A stretch of 62,500 bases of DNA from Apostichopus japonicus (taxonomy: Eukaryota > Echinodermata > Holothuroidea > Aspidochirotida > Stichopodidae), in contig NC_092577.1 of NCBI RefSeq assembly GCF_037975245.1, positions 17,976,898 through 18,039,397 on the forward strand, given 5' to 3'. The translations under genes were made by a program, and so were the position numbers. Positions 35,861 through 50,615 of the stretch are shown here, one piece after another. Every line of letters begins with the position of its first letter. Position 1 is the first letter of the stretch. The notes beneath the pieces were generated by a model that saw only the letters and a program-made list of their open reading frames with translations, had not been told where the DNA came from and ran no database searches.

Positions 35861-38679
35861 GGCCCCCGGAATGCAACAGTAGTATTGACGTTTTTGTTTA
35901 ATAACCCACGTCATCTCAATTGTAATATATAATCGTAATTGTATAATCGGTTTATGTGGATCGTCCACATTATATTATACGTATGATGTTGTATTGTTTA
36001 TTGATTCTAAACCAAAACCGTATAATTGAAAATATTAAAAATTAATCAAGTACATGTATTCACAATAACGGTCTTCTGAATAAGGGCTACACACCCTCAA
36101 ATCTCGACAGATTCAGTAAGGAATCAACCCGTCAAATATGGGTCTGTTTTATATCCTGTATTTACAGAACTCGTAGATCTGTTTAAATCATGTGTATTGA
36201 ATGTATTTAATATATTCATAATAGAAGTATAAACGTCTTTTTTTCTGTAACATACGTAATCTCAATTGGAATATATAATCGTAAGTGTACGAGCGGATTA
36301 TGTGGACCGTCCACATAATCTTATACACATTTCATTATTTTTTATTGACTATAAACAAAAATTAGGGTTTTAAATTTATCAACTATATTAATTCAAAATA
36401 ACTGTGTTCTAAGGAAGGACCCCGCGCCAAATATCGACAGATTCAGTAAGGAATCAACCCGTCAAATATGGGTCTGTTTTATATCCTGTATTTACCGAAC
36501 TCGTAGATCTGTTTAAATCATGTGTATTGAAAGTATTTAATATATTCATATAGAAGTATTAACATTTTTTTTCCCTGTAACACACGTAATCTCAATTGGA
36601 ATATATAATCGTTAGTGTACGAGCGGATTATGTGGACCGTCCACACAATCTTATACACATTTCATTGTATTGTTTATTGATTATAAACCAAAATTAGGGT
36701 TGAAAATTGATGAACTCTATTAATTCAAAATAACTATGTTCTTAGGAAAGACCCCGCGCCAAATATCGACAGATTCAGGAAGGAATCAACCCGTCAAATA
36801 TGGGTCTGTTTTATATCCTGTATTTACCGAACTCGTAGATCTGTTTAAATCATGTGTATTGAATGTATTTAATATATTCATATAGAAGTATTAACATTCT
36901 TTTTTCTGTAACACACGTAATCTCAATTGGAATATATAATCGTAAGTGTACGAGCGGATTATGTGGACCGTCCACACAATCTTATACACATTTCATTGTA
37001 TTGTTTATTGATTATAAACCAAAATTAGGGTTGAAAATTGATGAACTCTATTAATTCAAAATAACTATGTTCTTAGGAAAGACCCCGCACCAAATATCGA
37101 CAGATTCAGGAAGGAATCAACCCGTCAAATATGGGTCTGTTTTATTTCCTTTAATTACTGAACTCATAGATCTGTTGAAATCACGTATCATTGAGCATAT
37201 AAAGATTTATATTAAAAACAGATAACTTTATCAAATAAACATATATTTTTGCATGTCATACGGTTTACCTTTAGGCTAATATAGTCTTAACAAAACTTTA
37301 TTTGGGAACATTGGGAAGAAAAAAGTGTAAGCAAGCATCAACAATCCTCGTTACATGGGTTAGGATTATTATATGAAACCCGAAAGAATAACCCTAATCC
37401 TTAACCCTTAATATTAGTATGATAATACTGTGGACCGTTCACATAATAATTGTCTTAAAAGCAGCTTGTTAAGAAAGATCACAACCTAAATATTTTCTTT
37501 TGGTCTATAGAATGTATTTGGATAGTAGTATTAACGTTTTTTTTTTAGTAACACACGTAATCTCAATTGGAATATATAATCGTAAGTATATGAGCGTATT
37601 ATGTGGACCGTCAACATAATCTGAGACACATGATATTGTATAACATATTGATTCTTAAGCAAAGCTCCTCTTGAATATATTCAGAAATGATCAGCTAATC
37701 TAATTAACACTGACAGCCTTCTGAAAAAGGGCCAAACCCTCAAATCTCGAAATATTTCAGTTAATCATCACTCCGTCAAACAAGGGTCTGTTTATATCCT
37801 TTATTTTCTGAAGTTGTAGGTCTGTCTATATCATGTGTCATTGAGCATAGAAAAATTGGAATTAAAAATAGATAGCCATATCATATTAAATGAAAGTCGG
37901 CTTACCTACATTGTAATGAAAAATTGATCTCAACTTTAATTGGGAACATTGGAAATGAACCACTCCTGTAAACTGACCTCAATGACCACCGGTGCACGGG
38001 TTATGGATGGCATTGGTGCCCCCCCCCCCCCGCACCCTTACCCCCGACTTAAAAAGAACAGTGAAAATAAAACTTACTATTACCCTTATCCTGTAAGATA
38101 ATACTCATAACCATTCAAATATTAATTGTTTAAAACGAAGCTGTTAAGACAATAGTGTGTATTAGGATAGTAGTGTAACGTGAATGGTTTTCACACTCAT
38201 CCGTAGTAAGCTGTGCATTGAACTACATAGCCAGCCATGTCATGAATATTTATAGTCAAGTGGTATGTAATTTAGGAGGGTTAAATGCTTATTGATGTGT
38301 TTTATAGTCTAATTAAGAGAGTTATGGGTTAAGTAAATCGGTATTACCAGTGAGTTTAATGTCTACGACATATCTGCATATGTTGAGGGGGATAATGTTG
38401 TTGTTGTTTATGAAATAGTTAAAGAGATTTTACGTCACATGTTGTATTGTTTTATTGCTTAGTATATGTACCAGAGTGTCACCACCTTCAAAAATTTTGA
38501 AAATTAATCTACATTGTAAACTTGCATTCACATATACTAAATTCTTGTACGCATAGATTTTTTATTTTCTTGTAATTGTAATATGGCCCGGTCTCTTTTT
38601 ACTACGATTAATTGATACACAAGCTAACCACGACATTTCCATAAAGGAACTTTTGACAGTATTCTCTGCTATGCTAATG
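35861..38679. repeat. Satellite 3 higher-order unit, 2819 bp
   Basis: Measured between successive single occurrences of ggcccccggaatgcaacag. Contains three canonical monomers (hairpins 36302, 36632, 36963) plus diverged ones at about 37433 and 37603. Confidence 0.85.
36296..36320. repeat. Satellite 3 hairpin box (representative)
   Basis: Arms gattatgtgga and tccacataatc flank a 3-nt centre (ccg), a perfect 11-bp-arm hairpin. About 40 versions occur between 31129 and 52864. In many monomers one arm reads tccacacaatc (a G-U pair if the minus strand is transcribed). In another class the centre is tcg with both inner arms intact. Some diverged copies break an arm (gtggaccgtcaac). Confidence 0.8.
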
Positions 38680-41500
38680 GGCCCCCGGAATGCAACAGTA
38701 GTATTGACGTTTTTGTTTAATAACCCACGTCATCTCAATTGAAATATATAATCGTAATTGTATAATCGGTTTATGTGGATCGTCCACATTATATTATACG
38801 TATGATGTTGTATTGTTTATTGATTCTAAACCAAAACCGTATAATTGAAAATATTAAAAATTAATCAAGTACATTAATTCACAATAACGGTCTTCTGAAT
38901 AAGGGCTACACACCCTCAAATCTCGACAGATTCAGTAAGGAATCAACCCGTCAAATATGGGTCTGTTTTATATCCTGTATTTACAGAACTCGTAGATCTG
39001 TTTAAATCATGTGTATTGAATGTATTTAATACATTCATAATAGGAGTATAAACGTCTTTTTTTCTGTAACACACGTAATCTCAATTGGAATATATAATCG
39101 TAAGTGTACGAGCGGATTATGTGGACCGTCCACATCATCTTATACACATTTCATTGTATTTTTTATTGACTATAAACAAAAATTAGGGTTTAAAATTAAT
39201 CAACTATATTAATTCAAAATAACTGTGTTCTAAGGAAGGACCCCGCGCCAAATATCGACAGATTCAGTAAGGAATCAACCCGTCAAATATGGGTCTGTTT
39301 TATATCCTGTATTTACCGAACTCGTAGATCTGTTTGAATCATGTGTATTGAATGTATTTAATTTATTCATATAGAAGTATTAACATTTTTTTCCCTGTAA
39401 CACACGTAATCTCAATTGGAATATATAATCGTTAGTGTACGAGCGGATTATGTGGACCGTCCACACAATCTTATACACATTTCATTGTATTGTTTATTGA
39501 TTATAAACCAAAATTAGGGTTGAAAATTGATGAACTCTATTAATTCAAAATAACTATGTTCTTAGGAAAGACCCCGCGCCAAATATCGACAGATTCAGGA
39601 AGGAATCAACCCGTCAAATATGGGTCTGTTTTATATCCTGTATTTACCGAACTCGTAGATCTGTTGAAATCATGTGTATTGAATGTATTTAATATATTCA
39701 TATAGAAGTATTAACATTTTTTTTTTCTGTAACACACGTAATCTCAATTGGAATATATAATCGTAAGTGTACGAGCGGATTATGTGGACCGTCCACACAA
39801 TCTTATACACATTTCATTGTATTGTTTATTGATTATAAACCAAAATTAGGGTTGAAAATTGATGAACTCTATTAATTCAAAATAACTATGTTCTTAGGAA
39901 AGACCCCGCGCCAAATATCGATAGATTCAGGAAGGAATCAACCCGTCAAATATGGGTCTGTTTTATTTCCTTTAATTACTGAACTCATAGATCTGTTGAA
40001 ATCACGTATCATTGAGCATATAAAGATTTATATTAAAAACAGATAACTTTATCAAATAAACATATATTTTTGCATGTCATACGGTTTACCTTTAGGCTAA
40101 TATAGTCTTAACAAACTTTATTTGGGAACATTGGGAAGAAAAAAGTGTAAGCAAGCATCAACAATCCTCGTTACATGGGTTAGGATTATTATATGAAACC
40201 CGAAAGAATAACCCTAATCCTTAACCCTTAATATTAGTATGATAATACTGTTGACCGTTCACATAATAATTGTCTTAAAAGCAGCTTGTTAAGAAAGATC
40301 ACAACCTAAATATTTTCTTTTGGTCTATAGAATGTATTTGGATAGTAGTATTAACGTTTTTTTTTTTAGTAACACACGTAATCTCAATTGGAATATATAA
40401 TCGTAAGTATATGAGCGTATTATGTGGACCGTCAACATAATCTGAGACACATGATATTGTATAACATATTGATTCTTAAGCAAAGCTCCTCTTGAATATA
40501 TTCAGAAATGATCAGCTAATCTAATTAACACTGACAGCCTTCTGAAAAAGGGCCAAACCCTCAAATCTCGAAATATTTCAGTTAATCATCACTCCGTCAA
40601 ACAAGGGTCTGTTTATATCCTTTATTTTCTGAAGTTGTAGGTCTGTCTATATCATGTGTCATTGAGCATAGAAAAATTGGAATTAAAAATAGATAGCCAT
40701 ATCATATTAAATGAAAGTCGGCTTACCTACATTGTAATGAAAAATTGATCTCAACTTTAATTGGGAACATTGGAAATGAACCACTCCTGTAAACTGACCT
40801 CAATGACCACCGGTGCACGGGTTATGGATGGCATTGGTGCCCCCCCCCCCCCGCACCCTTACCCCCGACTTAAAAAGAACAGTGAAAATAAAACTTACTA
40901 TTACCCTTATCCTGTAAGATAATACTCATAACCATTCAAATATTAATTGTTTAAAACGAAGCTGTTAAGACAATAGTGTGTATTAGGATAGTAGTGTAAC
41001 GTGAATGGTTTTCACACTCATCCGTAGTAAGCTGTGCATTGAACTACATAGCCAGCCATGTCATGAATATTTATAGTCAAGTGGTATGTAATTTAGGAGG
41101 GTTAAATGCTTATTGATGTGTTTTATAGTCTAATTAAGAGAGTTATGGGTTTAGTAAATCGGTATTACCAGTGAGTTTAATGTCTACGACATATCTGCAT
41201 ATGTTGAGGGGGATAATGTTGTTGTTGTTTATGAAATAGTTAAAGAGATTTTACGTCACATGTTGTATTGTTTTATTGCTTAGTAAATGTACCAGAGTGT
41301 CACCACCTACAAAAATTTTGAAAATTAATCTACATTGTAAACTTGCATTCACATATACTAAATTCTTGTACGCATAGATTTTTTATTTTCTTGTAATTGT
41401 AATATGGCCCGGTCTCTTTTTACTACGATTAATTGATACACAAGCTAACCACGACATTTCCATAAAGGAACTTTTGACAGTATTCTCTGCTATGCTAATG
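38680..41500. repeat. Satellite 3 higher-order unit, 2821 bp
   Basis: Same order as the preceding unit, with three canonical monomers (hairpins near 39120, 39452, 39784). Near-identical across its full length, including the C-run near 40840. Confidence 0.85.
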
Positions 41501-44500
41501 GGCCCCCGGAATGCAACAGTAGTATTGGCGTTTTTGTTTAATAACCCACGTCATCTCAATTGAAATATATAATCGTAATTGTATAATCGGTTTATGTGGA
41601 TCGTCCACATTATATTATACGTATGATGTTGTATTGTTTATTGATTCTAAACCAAAACCGTATAATTGAAAATATTAAAAATTAATTAAGTACATTAATT
41701 CACAATAACGGTCTTCTGAATAAGGGCTACACACCCTCAAATCTCGACAGATTCAGTAAGGAATCAACCCGTCAAATATGGGTCTGTTTTATATCCTGTA
41801 TTTACAGAACTCGTAGATCTGTTTAAATCATGTGTATTGAATGTATTTAATATATTCATAATAGGAGTATAAACGTCTTTTTTTCTGTAACACACGTAAT
41901 CTCAATTGGAATATATAATCGTAAGTGTACGAGCGGATTATGTGGACCGTCCACATAATCTTATACACATTTCATTATTTTTTATTGACTATAAACAAAA
42001 ATTAGGGTTTAAAATTAATCAACTATATTAATTCAAAATAACTGTGTTCTAAGGAAGGACCCCGCGCCAAATATCGACAGATTCAGTAAGGAATCAACCC
42101 GTCAAATATGGGTCTGTTTTATATCCTGTATTTACCGAACTCGTAGATCTGTTTGAATCATGTGTATTGAATGTATTTAATATATTCATATAGAAGTATT
42201 AACATTTTTTTCTCTGTAACACACGTAATCTCAATTGGAATATATAATCGTTAGTGTACGAGCGGATTATGTGGACCGTCCACACAATCTTATACACATT
42301 TCATTGTATTGTTTATTGATTATAAACCAAAATTAGGGTTGAAAATTGATGAACTCTATTAATTCAAAATAACTATGTTCTTAGGAAAGACCCCGCGCCA
42401 AATATCGACAGATTCAGTAAGGAATCAACCCGTCAAATATGGGTCTGTTTTATATCCTGTATTTACCGAACTCGTAGATCTGTTTAAATCATGTGTATTG
42501 AATGTATTTAATATATTCATATAGAAGTATTAACATTTTTTTTTTCTGTAACACACGTAATCTCAATTGGAATATATAATCGTAAGTGTACGAGCGGATT
42601 ATGTGGACCGTCCACACAATCTTATACACATTTCATTGTATTGTTTATTGATTATAAACCAAAATTAGGGTTGAAAATTGATGAACTCTATTAATTCAAA
42701 ATAACTATGTTCTTAGGAAAGACCCCGCGCCAAATATCGATAGATTCAGGAAGGAATCAACCCGTCAAATATGGGTCTGTTTTATATCCTGTATTTACCG
42801 AACTCGTAGATCTGTTTAAATCATGTGTATTGAATGTATTTAATATATTCATATAGAAGTATTAACATTCTTTTTTCTGTAACACACGTAATCTCAATTG
42901 GAATATATAATCGTAAGTGTACGAGCGGATTATGTGGACCGTCCACACAATCTTATACACATTTCATTGTATTGTTTATTGATTATAAACCAAAATTAGG
43001 GTTGAAAATTGATGAACTCTATTAATTCAAAATAACTATGTTCTTAGGAAAGACCCCGCACCAAATATCGACAGATTCAGGAAGGAATCAACCCGTCAAA
43101 TATGGGTCTGTTTTATTTCCTTTAATTACTGAACTCATAGATCTGTTGAAATCACGTATCATTGAGCATATAAAGATTTATATTAAAAACAGATAACTTT
43201 ATCAAATAAACATATATTTTTGCATGTCATACGGTTTACCTTTAGGCTAATATAGTCTTAACAAAACTTTATTTGGGAACATTGGGAAGAAAAAAGTGTA
43301 AGCAAGCATCAACAATCCTCGTTACATGGGTTAGGATTATTATATGAAACCCGAAAGAATAACCCTAATCCTTAACCCTTAATATTAGTATGATAATACT
43401 GTGGACCGTTCACATAATAATTGTCTTAAAAGCAGCTTGTTAAGAAAGATCACAACCTAAATATTTTCTTTTGGTCTATAGAATGTATTTGGATAGTAGT
43501 ATTAACGTTTTTTTTTTTAGTAACACACGTAATCTCAATTGGAATATATAATCGTAAGTATATGAGCGTATTATGTGGACCGTCAACATAATCTGAGACA
43601 CATGATATTGTATAACATATTGATTCTTAAGCAAAGCTCCTCTTGAATATATTCAGAAATGATCAGCTAATCTAATTAACACTGACAGCCTTCTGAAAAA
43701 GGGCCAAACCCTCAAATCTCGAAATATTTCAGTTAATCATCACTCCGTCAAACAAGGGTCTGTTTATATCCTTTATTTTCTGAAGTTGTAGGTCTGTCTA
43801 TATCATGTGTCATTGAGCATAGAAAAATTGGAATTAAAAATAGATAGCCATATCATATTAAATGAAAGTCGGCTTACCTACATTGTAATGAAAAATTGAT
43901 CTCAACTTTAATTGGGAACATTGGAAATGAACCACTCCTGTAAACTGACCTCAATGACCACCGGTGCACGGGTTATGGATGGCATTGGTGCCCCCCCCCC
44001 CCCGCACCCTTACCCCCGACTTAAAAAGAACAGTGAAAATAAAACTTACTATTACCCTTATCCTGTAAGATAATACTCATAACCATTCAAATATTAATTG
44101 TTTAAAACGAAGCTGTTAAGACAATAGTGTGTATTAGGATAGTAGTGTAACGTGAATGGTTTTCACACTCATCCGTAGTAAGCTGTGCATTGAACTACAT
44201 AGCCAGCCATGTCATGAATATTTATAGTCAAGTGGTATGTAATTTAGGAGGGTTAAATGCTTATTGATGTGTTTTATAGTCTAATTAAGAGAGTTATGGG
44301 TTAAGTAAATCGGTATTACCAGTGAGTTTAATGTCTACGACATATCTGCATATGTTGAGGGGGATAATGTTGTTGTTGTTTATGAAATAGTTAAAGAGAT
44401 TTTACGTCACATGTTGTATTGTTTTATTGCTTAGTATATGTACCAGAGTGTCACCACCTTCAAAAATTTTGAAAATTAATCTACATTGTAAACTTGCATT

Positions 44501-44651
44501 CACATATACTAAATTCTTGTACGCATAGATTTTTTATTTTCTTGTAATTGTAATATGGCCCGGTCTCTTTTTACTACGATTAATTGATACACAAGCTAAC
44601 CACGACATTTCCATAAAGGAACTTTTGACAGTATTCTCTGCTATGCTAATG
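41501..44651. repeat. Satellite 3 higher-order unit, 3151 bp
   Basis: Longer by about one monomer: four canonical monomers (hairpins near 41941, 42271, 42602, 42933). The extra 330 bp equals one monomer, as expected from unequal exchange. Confidence 0.85.
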
Positions 44652-47600
44652 GGCCCCCGGAATGCAACAGTAGTATTGACGTTTTTGTTTAATAACCCAC
44701 GTCATCTCAATTGAAATATATAATCGTAATTGTATAATCGGTTTATGTGGATCGTCCACATTATATTATACGTATGATGTTGTATTGTTTATTGATTCTA
44801 AACCAAAACCGTATAATTGAAAATATTAAAAATTAATCAAGTACATTAATTCACAATAACGGTCTTCTGAATAAGGGCTACACACCCTCAAATCTCGACA
44901 GATTCAGTAAGGAATCAACCCGTCAAATATGGGTCTGTTTTATATCCTGTATTTACAGAACTCGTAGATCTGTTTAAATCATGTGTATTGAATGTATTTA
45001 ATATATTCATAATAGGAGTATAAACGTCTTTTTTTCTGTAACACACGTAATCTCAATTGGAATATATAATCGTAAGTGTACGAGCGGATTATGTGGACCG
45101 TCCACATCATCTTATACACATTTCATTATTTTTTATTGACTATAAACAAAAATTAGGGTTTAAAATTAATCAACTATATCAATTCAAAATAACTGTGTTC
45201 AAAGGAAGGACCCCGCGCCAAATATCGACAGATTCAGTAAGGAATCAACCCGTCAAATATGGGTCTGTTTTATATCCTGTATTTACCGAACTCGTAGATC
45301 TGTTTGAATCATGTGTATTGAATGTATTTAATATATTCATATAGAAGTATTAACATTTTTTTCCCTGTAACACACGTAATCTCAATTGGAATATATAATC
45401 GTTAGTGTACGAGCGGATTATGTGGACCGTCCACACAATCTTATACACATTTCATTGTATTTTTTATTGATTATAAACCAAAATTAGGGTTGAAAATTGA
45501 TGAACTCTATTAATTCAAAATAACTATGTTCTTAGGAAAGACCCCGCGCCAAATATCGACAGATTCAGTAAGGAATCAACCCGTCAAATATGGGTCTGTT
45601 TTATATCCTGTATTTACCGAACTCGTAGATCTGTTTAAATCATGTGTATTGAATGTATTTAATATATTCATATAGAAGTATTAACATTTTTTTTTTCTGT
45701 AACACACGTAATCTCAATTGGAATATATAATCGTAAGTGTACGAGCGGATTATGTGGACCGTCCACACAATCTTATACACATTTCATTGTATTGTTTATT
45801 GATTATAAACCAAAATTAGGGTTGAAAATTGATGAACTCTATTAATTCAAAATAACTATGTTCTTAGGAAAGACCCCGCGCCAAATATCGATAGATTCAG
45901 GAAGGAATCAACCCGTCAAATATGGGTCTGTTTTATATCCTGTATTTACCGAACTCGTAGATCTGTTTAAATCATGTGTATTGAATGTATTTAATATATT
46001 CATATAGAAGTATTAACATTCTTTTTTCTGTAACACACGTAATCTCAATTGGAATATATAATCGTAAGTGTACGAGCGGATTATGTGGACCGTCCACACA
46101 ATCTTATACACATTTCATTGTATTGTTTATTGATTATAAACCAAAATTAGGGTTGAAAATTGATGAACTCTATTAATTCAAAATAACTATGTTCTTAGGA
46201 AAGACCCCGCACCAAATATCGACAGATTCAGGAAGGAATCAACCCGTCAAATATGGGTCTGTTTTATTTCCTTTAATTACTGAACTCATAGATCTGTTGA
46301 AATCACGTATCATTGAGCATATAAAGATTTATATTAAAAACAGATAACTTTATCAAATAAACATATATTTTTGCATGTCATACGGTTTACCTTTAGGCTA
46401 ATATAGTCTTAACAAAACTTTATTTGGGAACATTGGGAAGAAAAAAGTGTAAGCAAGCATCAACAATCCTCGTTACATGGGTTAGGATTATTATATGAAA
46501 CCCGAAAGAATAACCCTAATCCTTAACCCTTAATATTAGTATGATAATACTGTTGACCGTTCACATAATAATTGTCTTAAAAGCAGCTTGTTAAGAAAGA
46601 TCACAACCTAAATATTTTCTTTTGGTCTATAGAATGTATTTGGATAGTAGTATTAACGTTTTTTTTTTAGTAACACACGTAATCTCAATTGGAATATATA
46701 ATCGTAAGTATATGAGCGTATTATGTGGACCGTCCACATAATCTGAGACACATGATATTGTATAACATATTGATTCTTAAGCAAAGCTCCTCTTGAATAT
46801 ATTCAAAAATGATCAGCTAATCTAATTAACACTGACAGCCTTCTGAAAAAGGGCCAAACCCTCAAATCTCGAAATATTTCAGTTAATCATCACTCCGTCA
46901 AACAAGGGTCTGTTTATATCCTTTATTTTCTGAAGTTGTAGGTCTGTCTATATCATGTGTCATTGAGCATAGAAAAATTGGAATTAAAAATAGATAGCCA
47001 TATCATATTAAATGAAAGTCGGCTTACCTACATTGTAATGAAAAATTGATCTCAACTTTAATTGGGAACATTGGAAATGAACCACTCCTGTAAACTGACC
47101 TCAATGACCACCGGTGCACGGGTTATGGATGGCATTGGTGCCCCCCCCCCGCACTCTTACCCCCGACTTAAAAAGAACAGTGAAAATAAAACTTACTATT
47201 ACCCTTATCCTGTAAGATAATACTCATAACCATTCAAATATTAATTGTTTAAAACGAAGCTGTTAAGACAATAGTGTGTATTAGGATAGTAGTGTAACGT
47301 GAATGGTTTTCACACTCATCCGTAGTAAGCTGTGCATTGAACTACATAGCCAGCCATGTCATGAATATTTATAGTCAAGTGGTATGTAATTTAGGAGGGT
47401 TAAATGCTTATTGATGTGTTTTATAGTCTAATTAAGAGAGTTATGGGTTAAGTAAATCGGTATTACCAGTGAGTTTAATGTCTACGACATATCTGCATAT
47501 GTTGAGGGGGATAATGTTGTTGTTGTTTATGAAATAGTTAAAGAGATTTTACGTCACATGTTGTATTGTTTTATTGCTTAGTAAATGTACCAGAGTGTCA

Positions 47601-47798
47601 CCACCTACAAAAATTTTGAAAATTAATCTACATTGTAAACTTGCATTCACATATACTAAATTCTTGTACGCATAGATTTTTTATTTTCTTGTAATTGTAA
47701 TATGGCCCGGTCTCTTTTTACTACGATTAATTGATACACAAGCTAACCACGACATTTCCATAAAGGAACTTTTGACAGTATTCTCTGCTATGCTAATG
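44652..47798. repeat. Satellite 3 higher-order unit, 3147 bp
   Basis: Four canonical monomers (hairpins near 45092, 45421, 45752, 46086), matching the 3151-bp unit. Confidence 0.85.
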
Positions 47799-50615
47799 GG
47801 CCCCCGGAATGCAACAGTAGTATTGACGTTTTTGTTTAATAACCCACGTCATCTCAATTGAAATATATAATCGTAATTGTATAATCGGTTTATGTGGATC
47901 GTCCACATTATATTATACGTATGATGTTGTATTGTTTATTGATTCTAAACCAAAACCGTATAATTGAAAATATTAAAAATTAATCAAGTACATTAATTCA
48001 CAATAACGGTCTTCTGAATAAGGGCTACACACCCTCAAATCTCGACAGATTCAGTAAGGAATCAACCCGTCAAATATGGGTCTGTTTTATATCCTGTATT
48101 TACAGAACTCGTAGATCTGTTTAAATCATGTGTATTGAATGTATTTAATATATTCATAATAGGAGTATAAACGTTTTTTTTTCTGTAACACACGTAATCT
48201 CAATTGGAATATATAATCGTAAGTGTACGAGCGGATTATGTGGACCGTCCACATAATCTTATACACATTTCATTATTTTTTATTGACTATAAACAAAAAT
48301 TAGGGTTTAAAATTAATCAACTATATTAATTCAAAATAACTGTGTTCTAAGGAAGGACCCCGCGCCAAATATCGACAGATTCAGTAAGGAATCAACCCGT
48401 CAAATATGGGTCTGTTTTATATCCTGTATTTACCGAACTCGTAGATCTGTTTGAATCATGTGTATTGAATGTATTTAATATATTCATATAGAAGTATTAA
48501 CATTTTTTTCCCTGTAACACACGTAATCTCAATTGGAATATATAACCGTTAGTGTACGAGCGGATTATGTGGACCGTCCACACAATCTTATACACATTTC
48601 ATTGTATTGTTTATTGATTATAAACCAAAATTAGGGTTGAAAATTGATGAACTCTATTAATTCAAAATAACTATATTCTTAGGAAAGACCCCGCGCCAAA
48701 TATCGACAGATTCAGGAAGGAATCAACCCGTCAAATATGGGTCTGTTTTATATCCTGTATTTACCGAACTCGTAGATCTGTTGAAATCATGTGTATTGAA
48801 TGTATTTAATATATTCATATAGAAGTATTAACATTTTTTTTTCTGTAACACACGTAATCTCAATTGGAATATATAATCGTAAGTGTACGAGCGGATTATG
48901 TGGACCGTCCACACAATCTTATACACATTTCATTGTATTGTTTATTGATTATAAACCAAAATTAGGGTTGAAAATTGATGAACTCTATTAATTCAAAATA
49001 ACTATGTTCTTAGGAAAGACCCCGCACCAAATATCGACAGATTCAGGAAGGAATCAACCCGTCAAATATGGGTCTGTTTTATTTCCTTTAATTACTGAAC
49101 TCATAGATCTGTTGAAATCACGTATCATTGAGCATATAAAGATTTATATTAAAAACAGATAACTTTATCAAATAAACATATATTTTTGCATGTCATACGG
49201 TTTACCTTTAGGCTAATATAGTCTTAACAAAACTTTTTTTGGGAACATTGGGAAGAAAAAAGTGTAAGCAAGCATCAACAATCCTCGTTACATGGGTTAG
49301 GATTATTATAGGAAACCCGAAAGAATAACCCTAATCCTTAACCCTTAATATTAGTATGATAATACTGTTGACCGTTCACATAATAATTGTCTTAAAAGCA
49401 GCTTGTTAAGAAAGATCACAACCTAAATATTTTCTTTTGGTCTATAGAATGTATTTGGATAGTAGTATTAACGTTTTTTTTTATTAGTAACACACGTAAT
49501 CTCAATTGGAATATATAATCGTAAGTATATGAGCGTATTATGTGGACCGTCCACATAATCTGAGACACATGATATTGTATAACATATTGATTCTTAAGCA
49601 AAGCTCCTCTTGAATATATTCAGAAATGATCAGCTAATCTAATTAACACTGACAGCCTTCTGAACAAGGGCCAAACCCTCAAATCTCGAAATATTTCAGT
49701 TAATCATCACTCCGTCAAACAAGGGTCTGTTTATATCCTTTATTTTCTGAAGTTGTAGGTCTGTCTATATCATGTGTCATTGAGCATAGAAAAATTGAAA
49801 TTAAAAATAGATAGCCATATCATATTAAATGAAAGTCGGCTTACCTACATTGTAATGAAACTTGATCTCAACTTTAATTGGGAACATTGGAAATGAACCA
49901 CTCCTGTAAACTGACCTCAATGACCACCGGTGCACGTGTTATGATTGGCATTGGTGCCCCCCCCCCCGCACCCTTACCCCCGACTTAAAAAGAACAGTGA
50001 AAATAAAACTTACTATTACCCTTATCCTGTAAGATAATACTCATAACCATTCAAATATTAATTGTTTAAAACGAAGCTGTTAAGACAATAGTGTGTATTA
50101 GGATAGTAGTGTAACGTGAATGGTTTTCATACTCATCCGTAGTAAGCTGTGCATTGAACTACATAGCCAGCCATGTCATGAATATTTATAGTCAAATGGT
50201 ATGTAATTTAGGAGGGTTAAATGCTTATTGATGTGTTTTATAGTCTAATTAAGAGAGTTATGGGTTAAGTAAATCGGTATTACCAGTGAGTTTAATGTCT
50301 ACGACATATCTGCATATGTTGAGGGGGATAATGTTGCTGTTGTTCATGAAATAGTTAAAGAGATTTTACGTCACATGTTGTATTGTTTTATTGCTTAGTA
50401 TATGTACCAGAGTGTCACCATTTTCAGAGGTTTTGAAAATTAATCTACATTGTAAACTTGCATTCACATATACTAAATTTTTGTACGCATAGATTTTTTA
50501 TTTTCTTGTAATTGTAATATGGCCCGGTCTCTTTTTACTACGATTAATTGATACACAAGCTAACCACGACATTTCCATAAAGGAACTTTTGACAGTATTC
50601 TCTGCTATGCTAATG
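47799..50615. repeat. Satellite 3 higher-order unit, 2817 bp
   Basis: Three canonical monomers (hairpins near 48240, 48569, 48900). Its right part resembles the left-edge copy at 34500-35860 more than the inner units (for example gaacaagggccaaac and gcacgtgttatgattgg). Confidence 0.85.

Noticed and set aside
37380-37412. Telomere-like ccctaatccttaaccctta words in satellite 3 units
   Set aside because: Only a short degenerate match repeated once per higher-order unit, with no (TTAGGG)n run.
36863-48991. Repeated 63-codon frame in satellite 3
   Set aside because: It spans the hairpin and AT-rich spacer of the monomer, is lost by point changes in many monomers, and shows no coding constraint.
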